Origin: JARBUG01 sp035628915
Lineage (GTDB): Bacteria > Bacillota > Sulfobacillia > Symbiobacteriales > Symbiobacteriaceae
Length of the DNA stretch: 64,000 bases
Reading direction: 5' to 3'
NCBI GenBank assembly: GCA_035628915.1
Contig: DASPIW010000006.1
Span: 6,239 to 70,238, forward strand
Positions 49,226 through 55,934 of this stretch are shown piece after piece. Each line of letters begins with the position of its first letter. Position 1 is the first letter of the stretch. The notes below the pieces were generated by a model, which worked only from the letters and a program-made list of their open reading frames with translations, ran no database searches and was not told where the DNA came from. Both the position numbers and the translations under genes were made by a program.

Positions 49226-50647
49226 TTAAATATCGAAGTACATCTCGAACTCGACGGGATGGGGACGGGTGTCGAGGGTCGCGATCTCTTCTTCCTTGAG
49301 AGCGACCCAGGTGTCGATCAGGTCCTTGGTGAAGACGCCGCCTTCCAGCAGGAACTCATGGTCGGCCTTCAGCGCTTCCACTACGGACCGCAGGGAGGTG
49401 GGCACGGCGCCGATCTTCGCCTTCTCCTCGGCGCTCAGGTGGTAGATGTCCTTGTCGAGCGGACCGAAGCCGGCCTTGGTCGGATCGATCTGCCGCCGGA
49501 TGCCGTCGAGGCCGGCCATCAGCTGAGCAGCGAAGGAAAGGTAGGCGTTGCAGGTGGGGTCCGGCGTGCGGAATTCGATACGGGTGGTCTTCTCAGAAGC
49601 GAAGTTGGACGGCACCCGAATGGCTGCAGACCGGTTGCCCTTGGAGAAGACCAGGTTGACCGGCGCTTCGTAGCCGGGCACCAGGCGCTTGTAGCTGTTG
49701 GTGGACGGGTTGGTAATGGCCAGCAGCGCCGGGGCGTGCGTCAGAACTCCGCCGATATACCACAGGGCTTCCTGGCTCAGGTTGGCATAGCCGCCTTCCT
49801 TATAGAACAGGTTCCTGCCGTTCTTGAAGAGCGACTGGTTGCTGTGCATGCCCGAACCGGAGTTCTTCCACAGCGGCTTCGGCATGAAGGTAATGGTCTT
49901 GCCGTAGGCGCGGGCCACGTTCTTGATGACGTACTTGAACATATTGGCCTTGTCAGCCGCATCCACCAGGGTGGAGAAGCGGAAGTTGATCTCGTTCTGA
50001 CCGGCGGACGCCACTTCGTGGTGATGCCGCTCGATCACGAAGCCCATCTCCTGCAGCTGCAGGGACATGGCCGTACGGATGTTGGTCTGGTCGTCGATCG
50101 GCAGCGCCCGGAAGTAGCCCTGCTGATACTTGACCTTATAGCCGCTGTTGGGGGTGTCGCCCTTGCCGAAGTTCCAGTGGGCTTCGCCCGATTCGATGAA
50201 GTAGTAGGACGCCTCGGCAGCGCTCTGGAAGCGGACATTATCGAACATGAAGAACTCGATTTCCGGGCCCCAGTAGGAAGTGTCGGCGATGCCGCTGTTG
50301 TTGAGATAGGCTTCAGCCCGCTTGGCGACGCCGCGGGGATCGCGGCCGTAGTCCTTCAGGCCAGGCTCCTTGACGTCCACGAACATGGAAAGCGTCGGCC
50401 CTTCCACGAAGGGGTCGAATACGACGGTGTCCAGATCCGGCAGCAGGACCATGTCAGACTCGGCGATGCCCCGGAAGCCGCGAATGGAGGATCCGTCGAA
50501 GGGCAGACCTGCAAGCAGCATATCTTCATCGATGATGTTCGCAGGCACTGTCAGATGGTGAAACAGACCAGGCAGATCGACGAACTTTACATCGATCATC
50601 TTGATGCCCCGTTCACGAATGAGCTCCACTACTTCTTTCGGCGTCAT
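49226..50647 (-). CDS. glnA: Glutamine synthetase, type I (beta-like)
   Basis: This enzyme makes glutamine from glutamate, ammonia and ATP. The 473-residue protein has FDGSSIRGFRGIAESDM, the active-site segments GPEIEFFMFD and NGSGMHSNQSL-like GSGMHSNQ, KRLVPGYEAPVNL and NRSAAIRVP. Its length and C-terminal segment DKDIYHLSAEE resemble GSI-beta enzymes such as E. coli GlnA, whose adenylylated tyrosine lies in the matching NLYDLPPEE. Firmicutes with GlnR usually carry the shorter GSI-alpha. It is 21 bases downstream of glnR and transcribed with it from a promoter flanked by GlnR boxes. Confidence 0.96.
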   Translation of the reverse strand: MTPKEVVELIRERGIKMIDVKFVDLPGLFHHLTVPANIIDEDMLLAGLPFDGSSIRGFRGIAESDMVLLPDLDTVVFDPFVEGPTLSMFVDVKEPGLKDYGRDPRGVAKRAEAYLNNSGIADTSYWGPEIEFFMFDNVRFQSAAEASYYFIESGEAHWNFGKGDTPNSGYKVKYQQGYFRALPIDDQTNIRTAMSLQLQEMGFVIERHHHEVASAGQNEINFRFSTLVDAADKANMFKYVIKNVARAYGKTITFMPKPLWKNSGSGMHSNQSLFKNGRNLFYKEGGYANLSQEALWYIGGVLTHAPALLAITNPSTNSYKRLVPGYEAPVNLVFSKGNRSAAIRVPSNFASEKTTRIEFRTPDPTCNAYLSFAAQLMAGLDGIRRQIDPTKAGFGPLDKDIYHLSAEEKAKIGAVPTSLRSVVEALKADHEFLLEGGVFTKDLIDTWVALKEEEIATLDTRPHPVEFEMYFDI

Positions 50648-50668
50648 ATTAAGCTCCCGCTCCCTTCT

Positions 50669-51049
50669 TTATTTGCCGGTCTTGCGTCCGAGCATTCGTT
50701 CCAGTTCCGCACGATTGCCACCGGTGTAAAGCGACCCGCTGCTGCCGGTTATCCGTTCCGACATCCTCGGGAGGACCGGGTCCGGTACGACCGGTCGGGC
50801 CCGCTTGGCATCACGACTCGCGTAGTATGCCTTGACACGTTCCAGGGTCATCCCTTCGCCCATGAGCCGCTTGATCTCCTTGAGCTTGAGGATATCGGTC
50901 TCCGAGTACATCCGCTGCCCGCCCTTGGTCCGGTCCGGCACCAGCAGACCGTGGTGCTCCCAATACCGAATTTGTCGGGCCGTCAGCCCGGTCAAGCGCT
51001 CGGCCACCCCCATGGAATAGACCGGGGTATTGGCCGCATCTTCCTTCAC
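50669..51049 (-). CDS. glnR: MerR-family nitrogen regulator GlnR
   Basis: GlnR represses nitrogen-assimilation genes when glutamine is plentiful, and in Bacillus feedback-inhibited glutamine synthetase controls its DNA binding. The 126-residue protein has a MerR winged helix (SMGVAERLTGLTARQIRYWEHHGLLVPDRTKGGQRMYSE) and a flexible C-terminal tail ending LGRKTGK. This matches GlnR/TnrA architecture. It starts at GTG 51049 with GGGAGGCG upstream. Two TGT-N11-ACA boxes (51084-51100, 51154-51170) flank its promoter, as expected for autorepression of glnRA. Confidence 0.94.
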   Translation of the reverse strand: MKEDAANTPVYSMGVAERLTGLTARQIRYWEHHGLLVPDRTKGGQRMYSETDILKLKEIKRLMGEGMTLERVKAYYASRDAKRARPVVPDPVLPRMSERITGSSGSLYTGGNRAELERMLGRKTGK

Positions 51050-51083
51050 AGTGGCGCCTCCCTTCCCAAGTGCGTCAGGGTCA

Positions 51084-51100
51084 TGTCAGCTTTGCTAACA
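51084..51100 (-). promoter_or_regulatory. GlnR box 1 (downstream of the glnR promoter)
   Basis: TGTCAGCTTTGCTAACA is a 17-base dyad with the TGT-N11-ACA layout of GlnR/TnrA sites. It lies downstream of the predicted start of transcription. Confidence 0.65.
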
Positions 51101-51118
51101 TGCGCCTCACTTGGTGAC

Positions 51119-51148
51119 ACTATATTATCCGCGGATACCATGTGTCAA
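51119..51148 (-). promoter_or_regulatory. Sigma-A-type promoter of glnRA
   Basis: On the minus strand a perfect TTGACA (51148-51143) and TATAGT (51124-51119) have an 18-base spacer. GlnR boxes lie on both sides. Confidence 0.65.
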
Positions 51149-51153
51149 CCTCA

Positions 51154-51170
51154 TGTCAATAAAGTTTACA
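51154..51170 (-). promoter_or_regulatory. GlnR box 2 (upstream of the glnR promoter)
   Basis: TGTCAATAAAGTTTACA matches the 17-base GlnR/TnrA consensus closely, including the A/T-rich centre. It overlaps the upstream edge of the -35 region. The centre-to-centre distance to box 1 is 70 bases. Confidence 0.7.
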
Positions 51171-51261
51171 TGCAACATGCGAATAGTCACCATTCCATCA
51201 ATAGAAGAGAGGATGGCTCCTGCCAGAGGGGAGCGGCGCTGACCGCTGAGGACGTCACGCG

Positions 51262-51288
51262 AAAAGCGCGGGAATTCCCGCGCTTTTT
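51262..51288 (-). terminator. Terminator of the pst operon
   Basis: A perfect 26-base palindrome with GCGCGGG arms and AAAA/TTTT flanks begins right at the pstB stop. The U-run follows on the minus strand, and the mirror A/T flank allows action in both directions. The 51171-51261 stretch to its left shows no gene. Confidence 0.9.
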
Positions 51289-52007
51289 CACAGGGTGAGG
51301 AACTGGATCAATTCGGGCGTGCGCGGGTGTTCCAGAATGTCAGGGCCGGCTTCCAACAAGTGCCCGCTATGGAAAAACGCGATCTGGTCAGCCACTCGCC
51401 GGGCCTGGCCCATGCTGTGCGTAACGATCATGATCGCCATGTCGCTGCGCAAGCTCAGAATCAGCTCTTCTACTGCCTGCGTTGAGCCGGGGTCCAGGGC
51501 TGAGCAGGGCTCATCCATCAGCAGCACATCCGGGTTCATGGCCAGCGCCCGGGCAATACAGAGCCGCTGCTGCTGTCCGCCGGACAGGGCCCGGGCGTCG
51601 GCGAGCAGCCGCCGCTTCACCTCATCCCACAGGGCCGCCCGTCTGAGGCTTTCTTCCACGATGTCATCCAGCCCCGGGGCCCCCAGGAGCGAGGGGCCAA
51701 ACGCCACGTTATCGTAGATGGACATCGGGAAAGGATTTGGCCGCTGAAAGACCATACCGATGCGACAGCGCAGCTGCTCAGGCCGAAAGCTGCGAATGTC
51801 GCGGCCGTCCAGCCGGATGGAGCCCGCCGCCCGCGCGCCGGGCATCAGGTCGTGCATGCGGTTCAGCGCCCGCAAGAAGGTCGATTTGCCGCAGCCGGAC
51901 GGACCGATCAGGCCCGTCACGTTCCGGTCGGGTATGCTCAAAGTCGCATCCTTCAGCGCATGGACCTGGCCGTAGTAGACATTGAGCTTTTCCACTTCGA
52001 GCTTCAT
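51288..52007 (-). CDS. pstB: Phosphate ABC transporter ATPase
   Basis: PstB powers high-affinity phosphate import and also signals to PhoR/PhoU systems. The 239-residue protein has Walker A GPSGCGKSTFLRALNRMHD, signature ALSGGQQQRLCIARALA, Walker B VLLMDEPCSALDP and the switch His in IVTHSMGQARRVAD. The ATG at 52007 overlaps the pstA stop as ATGA. It is shorter than many PstB proteins (about 250-260) but has all motifs. No phoU gene follows, since a terminator comes immediately after. Confidence 0.95.
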   Translation of the reverse strand: MKLEVEKLNVYYGQVHALKDATLSIPDRNVTGLIGPSGCGKSTFLRALNRMHDLMPGARAAGSIRLDGRDIRSFRPEQLRCRIGMVFQRPNPFPMSIYDNVAFGPSLLGAPGLDDIVEESLRRAALWDEVKRRLLADARALSGGQQQRLCIARALAMNPDVLLMDEPCSALDPGSTQAVEELILSLRSDMAIMIVTHSMGQARRVADQIAFFHSGHLLEAGPDILEHPRTPELIQFLTL

Positions 52008-52801
52008 CGCCGGCGCCACCATCCCATCAACAGGTTGGCCATGAGGTTGACGGCCAGCACCCCGGCCACCAGGGCGAGGGCCGTGGCCCAGGTCCGTCCC
52101 TCCGACAGCCCTTCCGTCGCAAGAATGTACAGGTGAACGGCCATGGGGCGCCCGGGATCGAGCGGCGAGGCGGGCATCCCCAGGGCGCTGCCGGCGGTCA
52201 GGAGCACGGCGGCGGTCTCCCCGAAAGCCCGCCCCAGAGCAAGCATCACCCCGGTCATAATGCCCGGCGCCGCTTCCCGCAGGGTAAGCCGGCGGATGCT
52301 CTCCCAGCGGGTGGCGCCCAGGGCAGCGGCGCCTTCCCGCAAGTCGCGAGGAACGGCAGCCAGCGCTTCCTCGCTGGTGCGAATCACCGTGGGCAGCAGC
52401 ATCAGTGCCAGGGTGGCGCTGCCCGCTGCGAGCGACCAACCCCATCCCAGGCGGATTACGAACAGGCTGAACCCAAAGAGCCCGAAAATGATGCTGGGCA
52501 CCCCGGCCAGCGCTTCGGTCAGCGCCCGTACGCACGCCACCATGCGGCCGCCCGGGGCATACTCTTGCAAGTAGAGCGCCGTTCCCACCCCTACGGGAAC
52601 GGACAGGACAAGGGCGCCGCCGACCAGGAACCCCGTGGAGGCAAGCACCGGCAGAATGCCGCCTTCCCGTCCGGCGCGCACCGGCAGGCCCAGCAGGAAA
52701 TCAAGCGTCAGCGAACTTGCGCCGCGCACCACCAGCAATCCAATCAGACCCGCCAGCACCCCGGTGACGGCGAGAGCGACGGCAGAAAGCCCCGCCTTCA
52801 T
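52004..52801 (-). CDS. pstA: Phosphate ABC transporter permease PstA
   Basis: This is one of two permeases of the phosphate importer. The 265-residue protein has six hydrophobic segments. The EAA loop reads REGAAALGATRWESIRRLTLREAAPGIMTGVMLALGRAFGETAAVL, typical of PstA/PstC. ALTEALAGVPSIIFGLFGFSLF is also characteristic. The ATG at 52801 overlaps the pstC stop by four bases. Conserved charged residues in the helices are present (RAFGE). Confidence 0.94.
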   Translation of the reverse strand: MKAGLSAVALAVTGVLAGLIGLLVVRGASSLTLDFLLGLPVRAGREGGILPVLASTGFLVGGALVLSVPVGVGTALYLQEYAPGGRMVACVRALTEALAGVPSIIFGLFGFSLFVIRLGWGWSLAAGSATLALMLLPTVIRTSEEALAAVPRDLREGAAALGATRWESIRRLTLREAAPGIMTGVMLALGRAFGETAAVLLTAGSALGMPASPLDPGRPMAVHLYILATEGLSEGRTWATALALVAGVLAVNLMANLLMGWWRRR

Positions 52802-53610
52802 CGCCCTGCCCTCCGGGCCACGGCGTTGACCGCCATCACCAAGCCGAGGAGCAAGGCGCCGGTGGCGAACAGCGCCTCCCGGTGGCGCCCCACAGCGTAA
52901 CCCATCTCCATCGCGATGTTCCCCGTCAGCGTCCGGGCCGGGTCCAGAGGCGAGGTCGGCGTCGTAGCCACGTTGCCGGTCACCATCAGCACGGCCATGG
53001 TTTCGCCGAGGGCCCGTCCGAGGCCCAACACTACTGCTGTCGTGATGCCCCCCCGGGCTGCGGGCAGCAGCACCCGGCGCACGGTCTGCCACGGGGTGGC
53101 GCCCAGGGCGGCCGCCCCTTCCCGGTAGGCCCGGGGCAGGGCCCTGAGTGCGTCTTCTGCAACAGCAGCCACGGCTGGGAGGACCATGACCGCCAGCACC
53201 AGGGCGCCGGCCAGCACGCTGAAACCCGGCCCGCCCAACGCCCGCCGTATGGCCGGGACCAGGACGCTCAGGCCCACAAAGCCATAAACCACGCTCGGCA
53301 CGCCGGCCAGTGTCTGGAGCATGGGCCGGGCCAGCGAGGCCACCGCCGGCGGAGCGGCCTCGGTCAGGTAGAGCGCCATGCCGACGCCGGCGGGCACGGC
53401 GATGATCAGGGCGCCGCCCGTTACCGCCAGCGAGCCCCACAGCATCGCCCGAACCCCGTACAGGCCCTCCTCGGGGCTCCAGACGGCGCCCGGCAGCCCG
53501 GAGAGGGCACCACGTCCCTCCAGCGCCACGAACGCCGCAATCACCGCCACAGCGGCTGAGGAGAGGACCGCGCATGCAAACAGCAGTCCCCGTGCCAACC
53601 GATCAGTCAT
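52798..53610 (-). CDS. pstC: Phosphate ABC transporter permease PstC
   Basis: This is the partner permease of PstA. The 270-residue protein has the same fold, with PMLQTLAGVPSVVYGFVGLSVLVP and the loop REGAAALGATPWQTVRRVLLPAARGGITTAVVLGLGRALGETMAVLMVTGN. I use ATG 53610, which overlaps the pstS stop (ATGACTGA). A GTG six codons earlier in the same frame is possible. Gene order S-C-A-B is standard. Confidence 0.94.
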   Translation of the reverse strand: MTDRLARGLLFACAVLSSAAVAVIAAFVALEGRGALSGLPGAVWSPEEGLYGVRAMLWGSLAVTGGALIIAVPAGVGMALYLTEAAPPAVASLARPMLQTLAGVPSVVYGFVGLSVLVPAIRRALGGPGFSVLAGALVLAVMVLPAVAAVAEDALRALPRAYREGAAALGATPWQTVRRVLLPAARGGITTAVVLGLGRALGETMAVLMVTGNVATTPTSPLDPARTLTGNIAMEMGYAVGRHREALFATGALLLGLVMAVNAVARRAGR

Positions 53611-54394
53611 TTCGCGCCGACTTCTCACGCACAGGCACCAGCCCTTCGTCGACCATCACTCGCTGCCCGGCGGGGCTGAGGGCGAACCGGAGAAACTGCG
53701 CCGCTTCCCCGGCCGGCTCTCCGAGGGTAATCAGGCTAAGCGGGCGCACCAGGGCATAGCCCGGTTCGCCGGGCTGCTTTCCGTCCACCGCCAGCGCCTT
53801 CAGCCGCCCCGTGAGCATGGTGCCGAGGCTGACGTAGCCAATCGCCTGCGGGTCGTCCATGACGGCGACCCGGATGGCGCCCGAGCTGTTCTGCACAATG
53901 GCCCGGGCGCTTACGGGCCCAACCAGGCTCCGGAATGCCTCCCGGGAGCCCGACCCGGCCTCGCGGCTAATCAGGTGAATGGCTCCGGGCGCCCCTTTCA
54001 GCTCTCCCCAGTCGGAAACGGCGCCCCCAAAAACGGCTTTGAGCTGCCGCCGGGTCAGCCCCGTCAGGGGATTATCGGGATGGACAACCACCGTCAGGAC
54101 ATCGTATGCGACGGTGTGCTCCACAAGTCCCTTCGCCCTCTCCCCGGGGGTGAGGCGCCGCGAGATGGCACCCATGGCGGCCACGCCGTTCAGCACGGCC
54201 TGTACGCCGGCCGTCGAGCCGCCGCCCTGAATGCTGACCCGGGCGCCGCCCACCCGGGCGTAGGCTTCCGCCAGCATCTCCGCAACTGGCTGAACCGAAG
54301 TGGAGCCCGCGATTTGCAGGCCGACCGGGCTTGACCGGCAGCCTGCCATGGACGCGACCAGCAGCATGCACCACGCGAGCACTCCAAGCCGCAT
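53603..54394 (-). CDS. pstS: Phosphate-binding lipoprotein PstS
   Basis: PstS captures phosphate outside the cell for PstCAB. The 263-residue lipoprotein has lipobox SMAGC (Cys19). The binding fold begins LQIAGSTSVQPVAEMLAEAY, with the phosphate-binding TSVQP and GGGSTAGVQAVLNG. SREAGSGSREAFRSLV supplies further ligands. It is compact relative to E. coli PstS (346 with signal) and similar to Firmicute PstS. GGAGGGTG precedes the ATG. A terminator-like hairpin in its leader suggests attenuation. I saw no clear Pho box. Confidence 0.93.
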   Translation of the reverse strand: MRLGVLAWCMLLVASMAGCRSSPVGLQIAGSTSVQPVAEMLAEAYARVGGARVSIQGGGSTAGVQAVLNGVAAMGAISRRLTPGERAKGLVEHTVAYDVLTVVVHPDNPLTGLTRRQLKAVFGGAVSDWGELKGAPGAIHLISREAGSGSREAFRSLVGPVSARAIVQNSSGAIRVAVMDDPQAIGYVSLGTMLTGRLKALAVDGKQPGEPGYALVRPLSLITLGEPAGEAAQFLRFALSPAGQRVMVDEGLVPVREKSARND

Positions 54395-54420
54395 AGGCTG
54401 TCACCCTCCGAAGCAGCGCA

Positions 54421-54453
54421 AAAACGCCGGGGCCCTAAGGGCACCGGCGTTTT
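54421..54453 (-). promoter_or_regulatory. Terminator-like hairpin in the pst leader (candidate attenuator)
   Basis: AAAACGCCGG and CCGGCGTTTT flank an inner GCCC/GGGC stem, giving a strong hairpin that ends in GTTTTTG on the minus strand. Both neighbouring genes point away from it, so it is not a gene-end terminator. It falls inside the pstS leader, about 27 bases before its start codon. Confidence 0.55.
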
Positions 54454-54470
54454 CTGGCTTTCACAATGAT

Positions 54471-54499
54471 ATGGTACCATGATGTTCCAGTGCCATCAA
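54471..54499 (-). promoter_or_regulatory. Candidate promoter of the pst operon
   Basis: On the minus strand TTGATG (54499-54494) and TACCAT (54476-54471), preceded by an extended TGG, are 17 bases apart. Transcription would start near 54464, just upstream of the leader hairpin. Confidence 0.45.
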
Positions 54500-54502
54500 G
54501 TC

Positions 54503-54531
54503 TGTTTTATGCGCCTTGGGCTCGCTATAAT
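54503..54531 (+). promoter_or_regulatory. Candidate promoter of the hypothetical gene at 54571
   Basis: A perfect TATAAT lies at 54526-54531, with a poor TGTTTT at the -35 position. The A/T-rich setting supports a promoter, but the -35 is weak. Confidence 0.45.
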
Positions 54532-54570
54532 GACATCCTAAACAAGCGTAGCCCGCAAAGGAGGATGCCA

Positions 54571-54915
54571 TTGACCGAGGGAAAGGCCGACCTGATGGAA
54601 GCCTGCCGAAACCGCAAAATGAAGGTCGCCGAGAAACCGGCCAACCTTCTGGAAACTCGGGTGAAGGCAGAAGGGACGCTGGACGGCATGGACGTGCGGG
54701 TGGACGTCAACTGCATCTCGGGCATGCCCGGCGAAAGCACGGGCACGGTCACCTTCCGGGGAAACTTAGCGCAGATTCGGGCAGTGCTTTCCCGTGTCTG
54801 GCCGACCCTGACCGAGGTGCGCGAGGCATTCTCCCCCGGGCGCCAGAGCTGGCCTGAGCGCGCCGGCTCACCGGTGCCGAAGCAGCGGAAGGAGCCCAAA
54901 GTTCCGAAGGAGTGA
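54571..54915 (+). CDS. Hypothetical protein, small and basic at the C-terminus
   Basis: I do not recognise this 114-residue protein. It starts at TTG 54571, six bases after AAGGAGG. An ATG two codons earlier touches the ribosome site and is unlikely. The middle resembles an alternating beta pattern (TRVKAEGTLDGMDVRVDVNCISG, ESTGTVTFRGNLAQIRAVLS). The tail is rich in Lys, Arg and Pro (PVPKQRKEPKVPKE). No signal or membrane segment is present. It is divergent from pstS with its own TATAAT promoter. Confidence 0.68.
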   Translation: MTEGKADLMEACRNRKMKVAEKPANLLETRVKAEGTLDGMDVRVDVNCISGMPGESTGTVTFRGNLAQIRAVLSRVWPTLTEVREAFSPGRQSWPERAGSPVPKQRKEPKVPKE

Positions 54916-55021
54916 TCGACCGAAAAAACGCCTCTGAAGAAGGGCGATCGGTAGGGGTTCATCGCCGCAGGTGCCGACCGCCCAACACGGTTCGGCCTCA
55001 TGTCGGGCTAGGACCCCTCCA

Positions 55022-55831
55022 CTACTCCACCATGAGCCGGCGTGCATCAAGGTTTATTTCAATTACATTGAGCGCTGTCATATGCTCAATCTGCTGTGCC
55101 ACAGCCTTCTGGGCCTGCTCCAGGACCTCCCAGATCGGACAGCCGTAACGCAGGACGATCTCCATTTCTACGAGGACGCCTTCACGGCGGCTCTCGACCA
55201 CGACCTTGCCGATCCGGCCCACACCCTCGACCATTTCCGCAGAGCGGGTGGCGATTGCGGCAATAACGGTATCTGCGATGAAGAACCGGCCCAGAGAGCT
55301 GAATGTCGGACGTACGACCGATTTCTCGAGGGGAACGTCTTCCTCCTGATCGCGCTTGAGGAAAAAGCGCAATGGGTCGACCATATAGCCGGAAAACGTC
55401 TTCTTCACTTCAAAGGTCGGCGCCGGAATGACGTGCTTCCCTTCCAGCCGCTTGCGGCGGGCCAGGCGAATTTGCGCGGGCGATGCGATCTCTTCAATTC
55501 GGACAACCGTTTCCGGGTGAGGCAAGTCCAGCGCGTCGCATATGCGCTCGATCATGTCATCTGACGTCCCGAGCACCAGCACTTTCTTCGGCTTGGCCGC
55601 CCACAGCGCCGTCCGCACTTCCTCACGATGATCCTGCTCATGGAAGATGGCCCGGCGCACGGCGGCCATTTTGTTGTCCTCGCGCTTGGCGCTGCTGCCC
55701 GCGATAATCTTCCCTTCCCGAATCAGCAGGCCATCGTCAATGATCAGATCGCACTGTTGCTGATGGCTGATGATGCCGGCCCGGTGGCTCTTGCCGCTGC
55801 CTGCAGGGCCCACAAGGGCAATGACGTCCAC
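55022..55831 (-). CDS. P-loop NTPase fused to an Asp23/Gls24-like domain
   Basis: The 269-residue protein joins two domains. The N-terminal half is a P-loop NTPase with Walker A GPAGSGKS (residues 8-15). DLIIDDGLLI may serve as a Walker-B-like strand, and VLVLGTSDDMIERICDALDLP follows. The C-terminal part (about 170-269) is Asp23/Gls24-like: ADTVIAAIATRSAEMVEGVGRIG, then VLVEMEIVLRYGCPIWEVLEQAQKAVAQQIEHMTALNVIEINL. Asp23/Gls24 proteins coat the inner membrane or cell envelope and are linked to envelope stress. The fusion suggests a nucleotide-controlled envelope factor. GTG 55831 has GGGGGAG upstream. A 106-base gap to its left holds no clear gene. Confidence 0.82.
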   Translation of the reverse strand: MDVIALVGPAGSGKSHRAGIISHQQQCDLIIDDGLLIREGKIIAGSSAKREDNKMAAVRRAIFHEQDHREEVRTALWAAKPKKVLVLGTSDDMIERICDALDLPHPETVVRIEEIASPAQIRLARRKRLEGKHVIPAPTFEVKKTFSGYMVDPLRFFLKRDQEEDVPLEKSVVRPTFSSLGRFFIADTVIAAIATRSAEMVEGVGRIGKVVVESRREGVLVEMEIVLRYGCPIWEVLEQAQKAVAQQIEHMTALNVIEINLDARRLMVE

Positions 55832-55934
55832 CGGTCTCCCCCCTGTCCCCCAATTCCTGTTCCAACAATACCAGATACCCTGCACCTGAGCAATACAGCC
55901 GCCCGGACCTCTCCGGGCGGCTGTTTTCGCGCCG

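Noticed and set aside
49220..51298. 692-codon open frame on the plus strand
   Set aside because: It is antisense to glnA and glnR, which have full family motifs. Long antisense frames are expected at this GC content, and it has no domain pattern.
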